The notes: a model not told the origin generated them from the sequence alone. 64,000 nt of DNA from Palaemon carinicauda (GCF_036898095.1 NC_090745.1:81629016-81693015), one strand, 5' to 3'; positions 22,141 to 32,341 are shown, counted from the stretch's first letter. Translations and numbers: made by a program.

Positions 22141-23170
22141 ACTGGAGGTTTTTCGAAGGAGGCAACCAGAGCGATTGTTAGAGCAAGGAGAACATCCACC
22201 CTTAGAGTCTACCAATCGAAGTGGGGAATCTTCCTAAACTGGTGCAAGTCAGTATCCGTATCCTCGACCAGTACCTCTGTAACTCAAATAGCTGACTTCC
22301 TCTTATATCTGAGAAAAGAGCGATCTCTTTCAGCTCCCACTTTCAAGGGTTACAGAAGCTTGTTGGCATCAGTCTTCCGTCACAGAGGCTTAGATCTTTT
22401 TAACAATAAAGATCTACAGGACCTCCTTAAGTCTTTTGAGACCACGAAGGAGCGTCGTTTGGTTACACCTGGTTGGAATTTAGACGTGGTTCTAAGATTC
22501 CTTATGTTAGACAGGTTCGAACCACTTCAATCAGCCTCCCTGAAAGATCTCACCTTTAAGACTCTTTTCCTGATATGCTTTACCAGCTAAAAGAGTCAGT
22601 GAGATTCATGCCTTCAGCAAGAACATCGGATTTTCATCCGAAACGGCTACATGTTCTACATCTTGGTTTTCTAGCCAAACACGAGCTGCCTTCTCGGCCT
22701 TGACCAATATCGTTCGTTATTCCAAACTTATCGATATGGTTGGAAAGGAACTAGAAAGAGTATTATGTCCTGTAGAGCTCTTAAGTTCTTTTTTTTAAAA
22801 ACCTTTATGAGGCCCGTCTGAAGCTTTATGGTGTTCAGTTAAGAATTCATCTTTGCCTATGTCAGAGAATTCTTTATCCTATTATTTTCAGACTGTTAAT
22901 ACGAGAAGCTCATTCCCTTCTGAATGAGGAAGACCAAGCTTGGCTGAAGGTAAGGACACACGAAGTTAGAGCTATCACAACTTCCGTGACCTTTTAATAA
23001 AATAGATCTCTGCAAAATATTTTCGACGCAACCTTTTGGAAAAGCTAATCAGTGTTCGCGTCTTTTATCTTAAGAATGTCCAGTCTCTTTACGAGAACTG
23101 CTACACTCTGGGACCATTCGTAGCAACGAGTGCAGTAGTGGTGGGGGCTCCACCACTACAATTCCCTAAT
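22040..23170 (+). pseudogene. Tyrosine recombinase remnant of copy C
   Basis: Matches the family 1 recombinase: 'SVFRHRGLDLFNNKDLQDLLKSFETTKERRL', then 'KRVSEIHAF' equivalents at about 22585, with frameshifts in between. At about 23061 one T is missing from the run covering the catalytic Tyr codon, so the Tyr frame is lost (copy E has the same loss). Non-functional. Confidence 0.82.
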
Positions 23171-23558
23171 TCCAGAACCTTTTTAATCTTTCTCTTGAAA
23201 TATTTCTGGGTTGTCCGGAAGGCTAAGAAGCCTTCCGCATCCTGGTTGATTTGGCGGGTGGTCAAATTCTTTCTTGAGAAGCGCCTAGATTAGAGGTTGT
23301 GATGAGGTCCTTTAGTATGGGTTGCAGCCCTTAATACTTCAGCACCTAGGAGTCGCTCAGCATCCTAAGAGGATCGCTAGGCTCAGTAAGGAAGACGTAC
23401 TTAAAAAGGCAGAGTAATGGTTCAAGTCGACTTCCTTACCAGGTACTTATTTATTTTATGTTTGTTATTTTGAATAACGGCTAAAATAAGATACGGGATA
23501 CTTAGCTTCTTTGTTAACATGTATGCTGGTCTCCACCCACCACCCTGGGTGTGAATCA

Positions 23559-23646
23559 GCTACATGATCATCGGGTAAGATTAATATTGAAAAATGTTAT
23601 TTTCATTAGTAAAATAAATTTTTGAATATACTTACCCGATGATCAT
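23559..23646. repeat. ICR of DIRS copy C
   Basis: The left-end complement ('...aatattgaaaa') is joined directly to the right-end complement ('atgttattttcattagt...cccgatgatcat'), the same arrangement as copy A with family 1b sequence. The right ITR follows to 23887. Confidence 0.88.
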
Positions 23647-23887
23647 GAATTTAAGGACCCGCCCTTCCTCCCCATAGAGAACCAGTGGACCGAGGAGAAA
23701 ATTGAGTTCTTGTTGACAAGAAGTACTTGAGTACCTGCACACAGATGGCGCTGTTGTGTACACCCCCACCTGTATAGCGATCGCTGGCGTATCCCGACCG
23801 TAGATTTCTGTCGGGCAACAGAGTTGACAGCTACATGATCATCGAGTAAGTATATTCAAAAATTTATTTTACTAATGAAAATAACAT

Positions 23888-24005
23888 TTTAAGCGAAGCG
23901 AAAAATCTATTTTTGGGTGAGATAGCCATGTCGTCCTGATGGACCCGCCCTCCTTTCTTTGAAAGGCCTTGGCAGGATCCCTCCCAATAATACTGTATCT
24001 GACCT
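23888..24005 (+). mobile_element. DIRS family 2 copy G, ICR right half and start of right end
   Basis: Resumes copy G after copy C with 'agcgaagcgaaaaatctatttttgg' text (in pieces), matching 57500-57620 of copy F. The match fades at about 24005. A full right ITR like 57640-57993 is not recognisable, so the right end of copy G is probably lost or replaced. Confidence 0.7.
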
Positions 24006-25344
24006 CCAAGCAAAGTGAGCTGAAGCTCAGGTGTGTGTGAAGGGGGGTGGGGTAGCGGTGGGGTAATAAACCCTTGTTAAAATTTTAATGGCTCGTCATT
24101 TCAGCTACGCTGAAAGTAATAATCCCTATTAAATAGCTAAGGATTTTATAGTTAGGAAAAATACAAATTACCTACGAATTTGTCATACTATGCTTAATTT
24201 CATATGATATAATGTGAGCTACAAAACAGGTTTACAGAATAGGCTATACTCACTGCAAAGCATAAAATTTATGTTTTTATTACTATTTACATACTTATTG
24301 ACATAAGGTACAAAACATAAGGAATCGTAGTGCTGATATCCCATATATGAAAGAAGGGATATCAGGGAAAATAGATAGATATTAGGTGAGGAACAGGAAT
24401 GTGGGAAAATACTAAGCAAAATATTCTGAAGAGAGACAATGCAAGACTATTTAAACTGAAAGGAATAGACCGAACTATATTGCGAAAAAAAAACTGCGTC
24501 TATGACAGTCAGAAGGGATTGTTTTCCCGCCAGGTCGCTGCAGGCTGTTCTTTTACTTCCTCATAAGTTTTCAGAAATATCGGGTTTTATTAATTCCAGG
24601 TTTTTGGTGGTAAACTCTGGTATTCAAAGAAAGTTTATAATAACATGTTCAACTTATGCCGAGTGTAATTTATCCCAATTTGTGATAAAATATGTGAAAA
24701 ATTACAAAATTACAAAGCGTGCATCCGAAAATAGGCTGCTGTCGTTGACTTCGGTGGATTGTGTTATTAAATTTAGACTTACCATGATGATACTTTATAA
24801 TATATTTATCCTTTCACATTGTTTATTGACAAAACATATATCTGGTGGAGAAATATAGGCTAGTAAATAAGTTTTGATTCACATTGCTTGGTAATTATTT
24901 GAGAACAATGAATGTGTTCGGACAAAAATACTTCCGTCCAATCAGGTATTAGGAACCTTCCCGAGCTAAAAGGGCACCCCTGTGAGTCGGTGCAAATATG
25001 CACCGCAAAAAAAAAATAGACTATAGTGGTAGCTGTTCAGCAGATTATGTAGTGTACCTAAACACTAACTGGAAAAGAAACATCTTATCTAAGATAATGG
25101 CCATGAATAATTTTTGGATAAGAATAAGAATGTCTGGCCTTTTTTTCCTCTTTTCTCTCCTTCCTTGGGGTGCAACTGTTGTGCCATTACAGTTTTCATT
25201 TGAATGAACCTTGAGTAACTACTATATAAATAGATACAAGCATTTTCCCCATCTTCCTTACAAGGGGGGTGAATAGAAATCTATATCCATCACTTTTAAT
25301 AGCAATACATTCCAGACTGTAAATTCTGGTAAGGATATACAGTA
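24006..25344. other. Gene-free spacer with MITE-like tail and small hairpin
   Basis: No gene supported; the longest open frame (24502-24858) resembles nothing I know. At about 24130-24180 'gttaggaaaaatac...ttacctacgaatttg' resembles one end of the MITE at 40436-40711 and may be a related element. At 24988-25005 'cggtgca-aata-tgcaccg' forms a perfect 7-bp stem, followed by an A run at 25006, like a short retroposon 3' end. Confidence 0.5.
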
Positions 25345-25838
25345 GGTTCCTCTATGACTTTTCCCTGTTTGCACTAGCAATTAATGGGATATCCTCAGTC
25401 ATTCCTCAGGATGTTCTCTCAACACTATTTGTGGATGATCTCTCCATATCATTTGCTGGAGCAAGAATGGCAATGGTTGAGAGAAAACTAAAACTCGCAA
25501 TGGACAAAATTATTCAGTGGGCTTATGTGAATGTGTTTAAGTTTTCAACCAGCAAAACTACTATTGTACATTTCTGTCGTATCCGGGGAGTATATCCAGA
25601 CCTGGATATATACATGGAATGTCAACGGATCCCATGTGTAGGTGAAGCCAAAATTTTAGGATTGAATTTCAATTGTAGGTTGACATGGGTTCCACACTTG
25701 AAGGCGTTAAAAGCTAAAAGTCTTGAGGCTCTGAATCTTTTAAAAGTATTGTCCCATACATGATGGGGAGAAGACCGTAAAACTTTTAAAATTATACAAG
25801 GCCTTAATTTTTTCCAAAATTAGTTATGGGTATGAAAT
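25345..25838 (+). pseudogene. I-like non-LTR retrotransposon, RT fragment (piece 1 of 3)
   Basis: Translates to the C-terminal half of a non-LTR RT: 'LFALAINGISSVIPQDVL' at about 25360-25415, then 'STLFVDDLSI' with the F-V-D-D box, 'KTTIVHF', 'KILGLNF' and 'LLKVLSHT', with a stop at about 25761 and a frameshift after it. It ends 'ISYGYE' at 25838, exactly where DIRS copy B begins. The reading continues as 'IYSSATTS' at 32945 on the minus strand. The 5' part (endonuclease and RT N-terminus) is missing, typical 5' truncation. Confidence 0.85.
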
Positions 25839-26082
25839 ATGTTATTTTTATAATAAAATAAATTTTTGAATATACTTACCCGGTGATTATATAAGCTGCA
25901 GCTCTGCTGCTCGACAGAAAACTCTACGTTAAAAATCCGCCAGCGATCGCTATGCAGGTAGGGGGTGTACTTCAACAGCGCCATCTGTCGTGCAGGTACT
26001 CAGTACTCAATGTAAACACAGAACTCAATTTTCTCCTCGGTCCACTGCGTCTCTATTGGGGAGGAAGGGAGGGTCCTTTAAT

Positions 26083-26174
26083 ATATAATCACCGGGTAAG
26101 TATATTCAAAAATTTATTTCATTATAAAAATAACATTTTTCAATATTAAACTTAGCCGGTGATTATATAAGCTG
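26083..26174. repeat. ICR of DIRS copy B
   Basis: The complements of the two element ends meet at 26136/26137 ('aacat|ttttc'), reading on the plus strand as right-end complement then left-end complement. Same structure as 10942-11033. Confidence 0.9.
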
Positions 26175-26579
26175 ATTCACACCCAGGGGGGTGGGTAGAG
26201 ACCAGCAATAATTGTTTACATTATTATGAGCTAAGGATTTTTTATTTAATTTTAGCAGTTATCAAAATAACAAACATAAAATAAATAAGTACCTGGTAAG
26301 GAAGTCGACTTGAACAATTACTCTGCCTTTTTAAGTACGTCTTCCTTACGGAGCCTCGCGATCCTCTTAGGATGCTGAGCGACCCCTAGGAGCTGAAGTA
26401 TCAAGGGTTGCAACCCATACTACAGGACCTCATCAAAACCTCTAATCTAGGCGCTTCTCAAGAAAAGAATTTGACCACCCGCCAAATCAACCAGGATGCG
26501 AAAGGCTTCTTAGCCTTCCGGACAACCCAAAAACAACAATAAAAAACATTTCAAGAGAAAGATTAAAAAGGTTATGGAA

Positions 26580-29228
26580 TTAGGGGAATGTAGTGGTTGA
26601 GCCCTCACCCACTACTGCACTCGCTGCTACGAATGGTCCCAGGGTGTAGCAGTTCTCGTAAAGAGACTGGACATCTTTAAGATAAAAAGACGCGAACACT
26701 GACTTGCTTCTCCAATAGGTTGCGTCCATTATACTCTGCAGAGATCTATTTTGTTTAAAGGCCACTGAAGTTGCGACAGCTCTAACTTCATGTGTCCTTA
26801 CCTTCAGCAAAGCTTGGTCTTCCTCACTCAGATGGGAATGAGCTTCTCGTATTAACAGTCTGATATAATAGGATAAGGCATTCTTTGACATAGGCAAAGA
26901 AGGTTTCTTAATAGAACACCATAAAGCTTCTGACTGTCCTCGTAAAGGTTTAGTTCGTCTTAAATAGAACTTAAGAGCTCTAACAGGGCATAAGACTCTT
27001 TCTAGTTCATTTCCAACCATATTAGAAAGGCTTGGAATATCGAACGATTTCGGCCAAGGACGAGAAGGTAGCTCGTTTTTGGCTAGAAAACCAAGCTGTA
27101 AAGAACATGTAGCCGTTTCAGATGAAAATCCGATGTTCCTGCTGAAGGCGTGAATCTCACTGACTCTTTTAGCTGTGGCTAAGCAAACCAGGAAAAGAGT
27201 CTTTAAAGTGAGATCTTTAAAGGAGGCTGATTGTAGGGGCTCGAACCTTTCTGACATAAGGAATCTTAGTACCACGTCTAAATTCCAACCAGGTGTAGCC
27301 AAACGACGCTCCTTCGTGGTCTCAAAAGACTTAAGGGGGTCCTGTAGATCTTTGTTGTTGGAAAGATCTAAGCCTCTGTGACGGAAGACTGATGCCAACA
27401 TGCTTCTGTAACCCTTGATAGTGGGAGCTGAAAGAGATCTTTCTTTCCTCAGGTATAAGAGGAAGTCAGCTATTTGGGTTACAGAGGTACTGGTCGAGGA
27501 TACTGATACTGACTTGCACCAGTTTCGGAAGACTTCCCACTTCGACTGGTAGACTCTAAGAGTGGATGTCCTCCTTGCTCTAGCAATCGCCCTGGCTGCC
27601 TCCTTCGAAAAGCCTCTAGCTCTTGAGAGTCTTTCGATAGTCTGAAGGGAGTCAGACGAAGAGCGTGGAGGCCTTGGTGTACCTTCTTTACGTGTGGCTG
27701 ACGTAGAAGGTCCACCCTTAGAGGAAGAGTTCTGGGAACGTCCACTAGCCATTGAAGTACCTCGGTGAACCATTCTCTCGCGGGCCAGAGGGGAGCAACT
27801 AACGTCAACCTTGTCCCTTCGTGAGAGGCGAACTTCTGCAGTACCTTGTTGACAATCTTGAACGGGGGGAATGCATATAGGTCTAGATGTAACCAATCCA
27901 GTAGAAAGGCATCTATATGAACTGCTGCTGGGTCCGGGATTGGTGAGCAATATATTGGGAGCCTCTTGGTCATCGAGGTTGCGAAGAGATCTATGGTAGG
28001 CTGGCCCCATGTGGCCCACAGTCTCTTGCACACATCCTTGTGTAGGGTCCATTCTGTTGGAATGATTTGTCCCTTCCGACTGAGGCAATCTGCCATTACA
28101 TTCAAGTTGCCTTTTATGAACCTCGTTACTAGAGAAAGGTTTAGATCTTTTGACCAGGTGAGGAGGTCCCTTGCGATCTCGTACAACGTCATAGAATGGG
28201 TCCCTCCTTGCTTGGAGATGTACGCCAAAGCCGTGGTGTTGTCCGAGTTCACCTCCACCACTTTGCCTTGAAGGAGGGACTTGAAGCTTTTCAAGGCCAG
28301 ATGAACTGCCAGTAGTTCCTTGCAGTTGATATGTAACGTTCTTTGACTCGAGTTCCAAGTTCCCGAGCATTCCCGACCGTCTAATGTCGCACCCCAGCCC
28401 GTGTCCAATGCGTCTGAGAAGAGAACGTGGTTGGGAGTCTGAACAGCCAGGGGCAGACCCTCTCTGAGGCTGATACTGTCCCTCCACCAAGTCAGGGACG
28501 ACTTCATCTTCTTGGAAATGGGGATCGAGACCGCTTCTAGCGTCTTGTCCTTTTTCCAGTAAACAGCTAGGTGAAATTGAAGGGGACGGAGGTGTAGTCT
28601 TCCTAACGAAACGAACTGTTCCAGGGATGATAGTGTCCCTATCAGACTCATCCACTGTCTGACTGAACATCGTTCCTTCTTCAGCATGTTCTGGATGCAT
28701 ACCTGGGCTTGACTTGTTCTGGGGGCCGACGGAAAAGCCCGAAAAGCTTGACTGTGAATCTCCATCCCTAAATACACAATAGTTTGGGATGGGACCAGTT
28801 GAGACTTTTCCATATTGACCAGGAGACCCAATTCCTTGATCAGATCTAGAGTCCACTTTAGATTCTCCAGACAGCGACAACTGGAAGAAGCTCTTAGAAG
28901 CCAGTCGTCCAAATAGAGGGAGGCTCTGATGTCCGCTAAATGAAGGAATTTGGCTATATTCCTCATCAGCCTCGTAAACACAAGAGGAGCTGTGCTTAGG
29001 CCAAAGCACAGGGCTTGAAACTGGTAGACAACCTTTTCGTAAACGAATCTCAGAAAAGGTTGGGAGTCTGGGTGGATGGGGACGTGAAAGTATGCGTCCC
29101 TTAGGTCTAAAGAGACCATCCAGTCTTCCTTTCTGACCGCTGCTAGAACGGACTTTGTGGTCTCCATGGCGAACGTCTGCTTTGTGACAAAGACATTCAG
29201 CGCACTGACGTCTAGCACCGGCCTCCAC
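26580..29228 (-). CDS. DIRS family 1 tyrosine recombinase (full length)
   Basis: An 882-codon open frame. The N-terminal ~540 codons overlap the RT frame and are Ser/Pro/Gly-rich with no recognised domain; whether they are translated is unknown. From about residue 550 ('STLRVYQSKWEVFRNWC') it is a core-binding-like domain. The catalytic domain has Arg in 'AKRVSEIHAF' (about 688), HxxR in 'HEVRAVATS' (about 811) and Tyr in 'FASFYLKDV' (about 848). All four residues are present. Codon 758 is CGA (26955-26957), where copies A and D carry TGA. The enzyme would integrate circular element DNA without target duplication. Confidence 0.92.
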   Translation of the reverse strand: MEAGARRQCAECLCHKADVRHGDHKVRSSSGQKGRLDGLFRPKGRILSRPHPPRLPTFSEIRLRKGCLPVSSPVLWPKHSSSCVYEADEEYSQIPSFSGHQSLPLFGRLASKSFFQLSLSGESKVDSRSDQGIGSPGQYGKVSTGPIPNYCVFRDGDSQSSFSGFSVGPQNKSSPGMHPEHAEEGTMFSQTVDESDRDTIIPGTVRFVRKTTPPSPSISPSCLLEKGQDARSGLDPHFQEDEVVPDLVEGQYQPQRGSAPGCSDSQPRSLLRRIGHGLGCDIRRSGMLGNLELESKNVTYQLQGTTGSSSGLEKLQVPPSRQSGGGELGQHHGFGVHLQARRDPFYDVVRDRKGPPHLVKRSKPFSSNEVHKRQLECNGRLPQSEGTNHSNRMDPTQGCVQETVGHMGPAYHRSLRNLDDQEAPNILLTNPGPSSSSYRCLSTGLVTSRPICIPPVQDCQQGTAEVRLSRRDKVDVSCSPLARERMVHRGTSMASGRSQNSSSKGGPSTSATRKEGTPRPPRSSSDSLQTIERLSRARGFSKEAARAIARARRTSTLRVYQSKWEVFRNWCKSVSVSSTSTSVTQIADFLLYLRKERSLSAPTIKGYRSMLASVFRHRGLDLSNNKDLQDPLKSFETTKERRLATPGWNLDVVLRFLMSERFEPLQSASFKDLTLKTLFLVCLATAKRVSEIHAFSRNIGFSSETATCSLQLGFLAKNELPSRPWPKSFDIPSLSNMVGNELERVLCPVRALKFYLRRTKPLRGQSEALWCSIKKPSLPMSKNALSYYIRLLIREAHSHLSEEDQALLKVRTHEVRAVATSVAFKQNRSLQSIMDATYWRSKSVFASFYLKDVQSLYENCYTLGPFVAASAVVGEGSTTTFP

Positions 29229-29725
29229 CCTCCTGTCTTCTTTACCACTAAGAAGAGACAGTTGTAGAAGCCCGGGGATTGATGGTCCCGGACTTTGACT
29301 ACCGCTCCCTTTTCTAGTAAGAGAGACACCTCCTGCTTCAAAGCTCGTTTCTTGTCTTCCTCTCTGTACCTGGGAGAGAGATCGATGGGAGACGTTGCTA
29401 GAGGGGGTTTTCGTACAAACGGGATCTTGTACCCTTCTCTGAGCAACTTCACAGATTGTGCATCTGCGCCTCTTTTCTCCCAGGTCTGCCAGAAGTTCTT
29501 GAGTCTGGCTCCCACTGCTGTCTGAAGAAGGTGGCAGTCAGACTCTGCCTTTAAAGGACTTGGTACCTTTCTTCTTCCCACGTCTCCCTTCGGCACGAGC
29601 ACCTCCTCTGCTGGAGGCTCTGCCACGAAAGGGCGGAATGAATCTGGACGCTGGAGTGTCCATCCTGGGTCTTGACAAGGTAGGCAAAGGGGTGGCTTTG
29701 CGGGCAGAGGACGCAACCAGGTCAT
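27479..29725 (-). CDS. DIRS family 1 RT-RNase H-methyltransferase-like polyprotein (intact)
   Basis: A 748-codon open frame; the start overlaps the Gag tail, and the last ~40 codons lie beyond the stop used by copy A. RT motif A 'SLDLRDAYFHVPI', 'YLDDW' at residues 271-275; RNase H 'FSDALDTGWG', 'CKELLAVHLAL', 'NSDNTTALAY' (catalytic Asp intact here) and 'ADCLSRK'; methyltransferase-like 'IDLFATSMTKRLP', 'YAFPPF', 'LVAPLWP'. No inactivating change was seen. It would synthesise element DNA and degrade the RNA template. The methyltransferase-like domain is standard in DIRS1-type elements but its role is unknown. Confidence 0.93.
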   Translation of the reverse strand: MTWLRPLPAKPPLCLPCQDPGWTLQRPDSFRPFVAEPPAEEVLVPKGDVGRRKVPSPLKAESDCHLLQTAVGARLKNFWQTWEKRGADAQSVKLLREGYKIPFVRKPPLATSPIDLSPRYREEDKKRALKQEVSLLLEKGAVVKVRDHQSPGFYNCLFLVVKKTGGWRPVLDVSALNVFVTKQTFAMETTKSVLAAVRKEDWMVSLDLRDAYFHVPIHPDSQPFLRFVYEKVVYQFQALCFGLSTAPLVFTRLMRNIAKFLHLADIRASLYLDDWLLRASSSCRCLENLKWTLDLIKELGLLVNMEKSQLVPSQTIVYLGMEIHSQAFRAFPSAPRTSQAQVCIQNMLKKERCSVRQWMSLIGTLSSLEQFVSLGRLHLRPLQFHLAVYWKKDKTLEAVSIPISKKMKSSLTWWRDSISLREGLPLAVQTPNHVLFSDALDTGWGATLDGRECSGTWNSSQRTLHINCKELLAVHLALKSFKSLLQGKVVEVNSDNTTALAYISKQGGTHSMTLYEIARDLLTWSKDLNLSLVTRFIKGNLNVMADCLSRKGQIIPTEWTLHKDVCKRLWATWGQPTIDLFATSMTKRLPIYCSPIPDPAAVHIDAFLLDWLHLDLYAFPPFKIVNKVLQKFASHEGTRLTLVAPLWPAREWFTEVLQWLVDVPRTLPLRVDLLRQPHVKKVHQGLHALRLTPFRLSKDSQELEAFRRRQPGRLLEQGGHPLLESTSRSGKSSETGASQYQYPRPVPL

Positions 29726-31961
29726 GGGTGTCCTTCTGAATCAAAGAGGCAGCAATCTCCTTAATCAAGTCCTCTGGAAAAAGGCACTTTGAGAGAGGAG
29801 CAAAAAGAAGTTCTGATCTTTGACACGGTGTTACTCCAGCTGACAGGAAAGAGCAAAGGTTCTCCCGTTTCTTGAGGACCCCGGATACGAACGAAGACGC
29901 AAGCTCACTAGATCCGTCACGTATGGCCTTGTCCATGCAGGACATTATGAGCAAGGAAGATTCCTTGTCAGACGGGGAGATCTTCCTGCTCAAAGCTCCC
30001 AGACACCAGTCCAAAAAGTTAAAGACCTCGAAGGCTCTAAATACTCCTTTCAACAGATGGTCTAGGTCCGAAGGAGACCAGCATATCTTAGAGCGTCTCA
30101 TGGCTAGCCTGCGGGGTGAGTCTACCAGACTTGAGAAGTCGCCCTGGGCAGAGGCAGGAACTCCCAAGCCGAGAACTTCTCCCGTGGCATACCAGACGCT
30201 CGATCTGGAAGAGAGTTTCGCAGGGGGAAACGTAAAGGCTGTCTTCCCTAGGTTCTTTTTGGACTGCATCCAATCTCCTAAAACTCGTAAAGCTCTCTTG
30301 GACGAGCGGGCGAGGACGAGTTTCGTAAAGGCAGGCGCGGATGACTGCGTACCTAAAGCAAACTCTGACGGAGGAGAGCGTGGAGCCGCAGACACAAACT
30401 GGTCCGGATACATCTCTTTGAACAGAGCAAGAACTTTTCTAAAGTCCAAAGAGGGTTGCGTGGTCTTGGGTTCGTCAGGGTCCGAATGTGGGTCATCAAT
30501 GTGTGCCGCGTCGTCATCATCAGAGAGTCCATCATCCGAGAATTGAGGAGGAAGCGGCAAAGGAGTAGGAATCGGCTGGTCAGCTGAGTCCGGTAGCACG
30601 GGTGCACGCGTGACTGAACCGGACGCAACGTCATGGAACTGTTGCCCAGTCTGTGAACTGGCAACAACCATAGCAGCGCGGGTACGCATAGCGTCTACTC
30701 CAGACTGTCTAGTCTGATGTGGGCGAGCAGAGGTAACCACACTGGGTTGCGGAGGTTGACGCACCGCGTCAAAACAAAACAACTTAGACTGTTGTTGTAC
30801 CTCGCGAACGTCAACGGAAGGTTCCGTGCGTCGCTGAACGTCAACATGCGGCTGGCAGGGTACACTGGAACGCATGGGTGGCGGGACTCTCTCAGCTGGA
30901 GTGCGGCAGAAGGTCGCCTCAGCGTCCACAGGACGCACAACCGTGGTTGGTTGTAGGCAAGAGGTTGGTGCAGCGTCAACCTTCTCCGCACGAAAGTCCT
31001 GCATCAATGACGTTAACTGATACTGCATGGTCTGCAGCAAAGACCACTTAGGGTCTACAGGAGCAGGTGCGGCAACAGACGGTGTGACTGCCTGAGGCGG
31101 TACCGCTTTGCCTCTCTTAGGAGGTGAGCAGTCGTCGGAAGACTGCAGCGAGTCCGAACTGACCCAGTGGCTACAACTGGGCCGTTGGACTTGCGCGGAA
31201 GGGACCGACTTGCGCTTAAGAGGCCGCGAGACCTTGGTCCATGGTTTCTTACGAGAAACCTCTTCCGCAGACGAGGAATAAATGGGCTCTCTCGTCTTTG
31301 TGTGGGTGGGGCGATCTTGGGTAGATACGCCCGAAACCACGGAGGGAACGTCTGTTCGCTGATTAAAGCCTCTCGAACCCTTTGGTCGTACGACATTGCT
31401 TCTCCCCTGGACTTGGGAGCTTGCAAGAGGTTCCGGACTGGGAGGACGACAGGCACGAACAGACGAACCCTCAAGCGCAACACTATCCACAACACTATCA
31501 CTCACTTTATCACTACCCACTGCACTCTTACACTTCAGCTCCTTGACGTCTGCCATGAGCTGGTTACGGTCACTAGCCAAGGACTCGACTCTCTCACCCA
31601 GAGCTTGGATGGCACGCATCATATCTGCCATGGAGGGTTCTTGAGTGCTAGAAGGGGGATCAGGAGCAACCACTACAGGGGAAGGAATAGGTTGTGGGGC
31701 ATGAGGAGAGGAAAATTCAACGGAGCAAGATGAACTTCTCCTGACTCTATCTCTCTCTAGCCTACGTGTATATTTCTGGAATTCGATAAAATCGAATTCC
31801 GAAAGCCCAACGCATTCCTCACATCGATCTTCCAATTGACAGGTTTTATCCCGACAATTGGAACAAACGGTGTGAGGATCGATAGAGGCCTTCGGAAGAC
31901 GCCTTGAACAGTCCCTAGCATTACACTTCCTGAATTTAGGGACTTGAGAAAGGTCAGCCAT
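29538..31961 (-). CDS. DIRS family 1 ORF1 (Gag-like), intact 807 codons
   Basis: The reference version of ORF1. ATG in AAAATGG context; Cys cluster at residues 13-50; coiled-coil-like 'MADMMRAIQALGERVESLASDRNQLMADV' region about residues 110-140 (shown in part: heptad-rich, Leu/Val spaced); low-complexity Pro/Ser/Gln middle; acidic 'DDGLSDDDDAAHIDD' near residue 475; globular Leu-rich C-terminal third; final 'FRGRASSRGG' and Lys/Arg tail. This suggests an RNA-binding structural protein. No similarity beyond the DIRS-type N-terminal cysteine cluster was recognised. Confidence 0.9.
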   Translation of the reverse strand: MADLSQVPKFRKCNARDCSRRLPKASIDPHTVCSNCRDKTCQLEDRCEECVGLSEFDFIEFQKYTRRLERDRVRRSSSCSVEFSSPHAPQPIPSPVVVAPDPPSSTQEPSMADMMRAIQALGERVESLASDRNQLMADVKELKCKSAVGSDKVSDSVVDSVALEGSSVRACRPPSPEPLASSQVQGRSNVVRPKGSRGFNQRTDVPSVVSGVSTQDRPTHTKTREPIYSSSAEEVSRKKPWTKVSRPLKRKSVPSAQVQRPSCSHWVSSDSLQSSDDCSPPKRGKAVPPQAVTPSVAAPAPVDPKWSLLQTMQYQLTSLMQDFRAEKVDAAPTSCLQPTTVVRPVDAEATFCRTPAERVPPPMRSSVPCQPHVDVQRRTEPSVDVREVQQQSKLFCFDAVRQPPQPSVVTSARPHQTRQSGVDAMRTRAAMVVASSQTGQQFHDVASGSVTRAPVLPDSADQPIPTPLPLPPQFSDDGLSDDDDAAHIDDPHSDPDEPKTTQPSLDFRKVLALFKEMYPDQFVSAAPRSPPSEFALGTQSSAPAFTKLVLARSSKRALRVLGDWMQSKKNLGKTAFTFPPAKLSSRSSVWYATGEVLGLGVPASAQGDFSSLVDSPRRLAMRRSKICWSPSDLDHLLKGVFRAFEVFNFLDWCLGALSRKISPSDKESSLLIMSCMDKAIRDGSSELASSFVSGVLKKRENLCSFLSAGVTPCQRSELLFAPLSKCLFPEDLIKEIAASLIQKDTHDLVASSARKATPLPTLSRPRMDTPASRFIPPFRGRASSRGGARAEGRRGKKKGTKSFKGRV

Positions 31962-32341
31962 TTTGAATTAGTCAAAGGGGAATTCAAAAACTATCCAAAG
32001 TCATCAACAAATAATCCGATATCAACAAAAGAATGCAAGGATGTATTGAAGATAAAGCCTGCAAAGCGAAAGCTCAAAACTAGAAACGTGTACTTCACCA
32101 AAAAGTTGTGAAAACCAATCCAGTTAGAAACAGCGAATTAGTAGGTCTTGCCGGTGGCACGACAGAGAGAAAATTGAGTTCTGTGTTTACATTGAGTACT
32201 GAGTACCTGCACGACAGATGGCGCTGTTGAAGTACACCCCCTACCTGCATAGCGATCGCTGGCGGATTTTTAACGTAGAGTTTTCTGTCGAGCAGCAGAG
32301 CTGCAGCTTATATAATCACCGGCTAAGTTTAATATTGAAAA

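Larger units (their letters stand above)
17624..23887 (+). mobile_element. DIRS1-like family 1b element, copy C (non-autonomous, decayed)
   Basis: A 6.26-kb element with family 1 ends (TTTTCAATATTAA... and ...AATAACAT) but diverged ITRs ('cccgatgatcatgtagctg'). It has a longer 5' leader (17900-18930), a rearranged Gag-like region, and an RT region that starts only after the catalytic core. ICR at 23559-23646. It inserted into copy G: 'aacggat|tttaagcg' rejoins to match the uninterrupted 'aacggattttgagcg' of copy F. It shares layout, internal deletion and a recombinase defect with copy E. Confidence 0.9.
25839..32341 (-). mobile_element. DIRS1-like family 1 element, copy B, apparently intact
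   Basis: A 6.5-kb element on the minus strand (left end at 32341, right end at 25839). All three ORFs are open at full length: ORF1 807 codons, RT 748 codons, recombinase 882 codons. ITRs lie at about 32167-32341 and 25839-26035, with the ICR at 26083-26174. Its two ends abut different parts of one I-like element and no target duplication is seen. It is the best candidate for an autonomous copy in the window. Confidence 0.95.

Noticed and set aside
24502..24858. 118-codon open frame in the spacer
   Set aside because: No recognised motif, AT-rich, no splice or context support.
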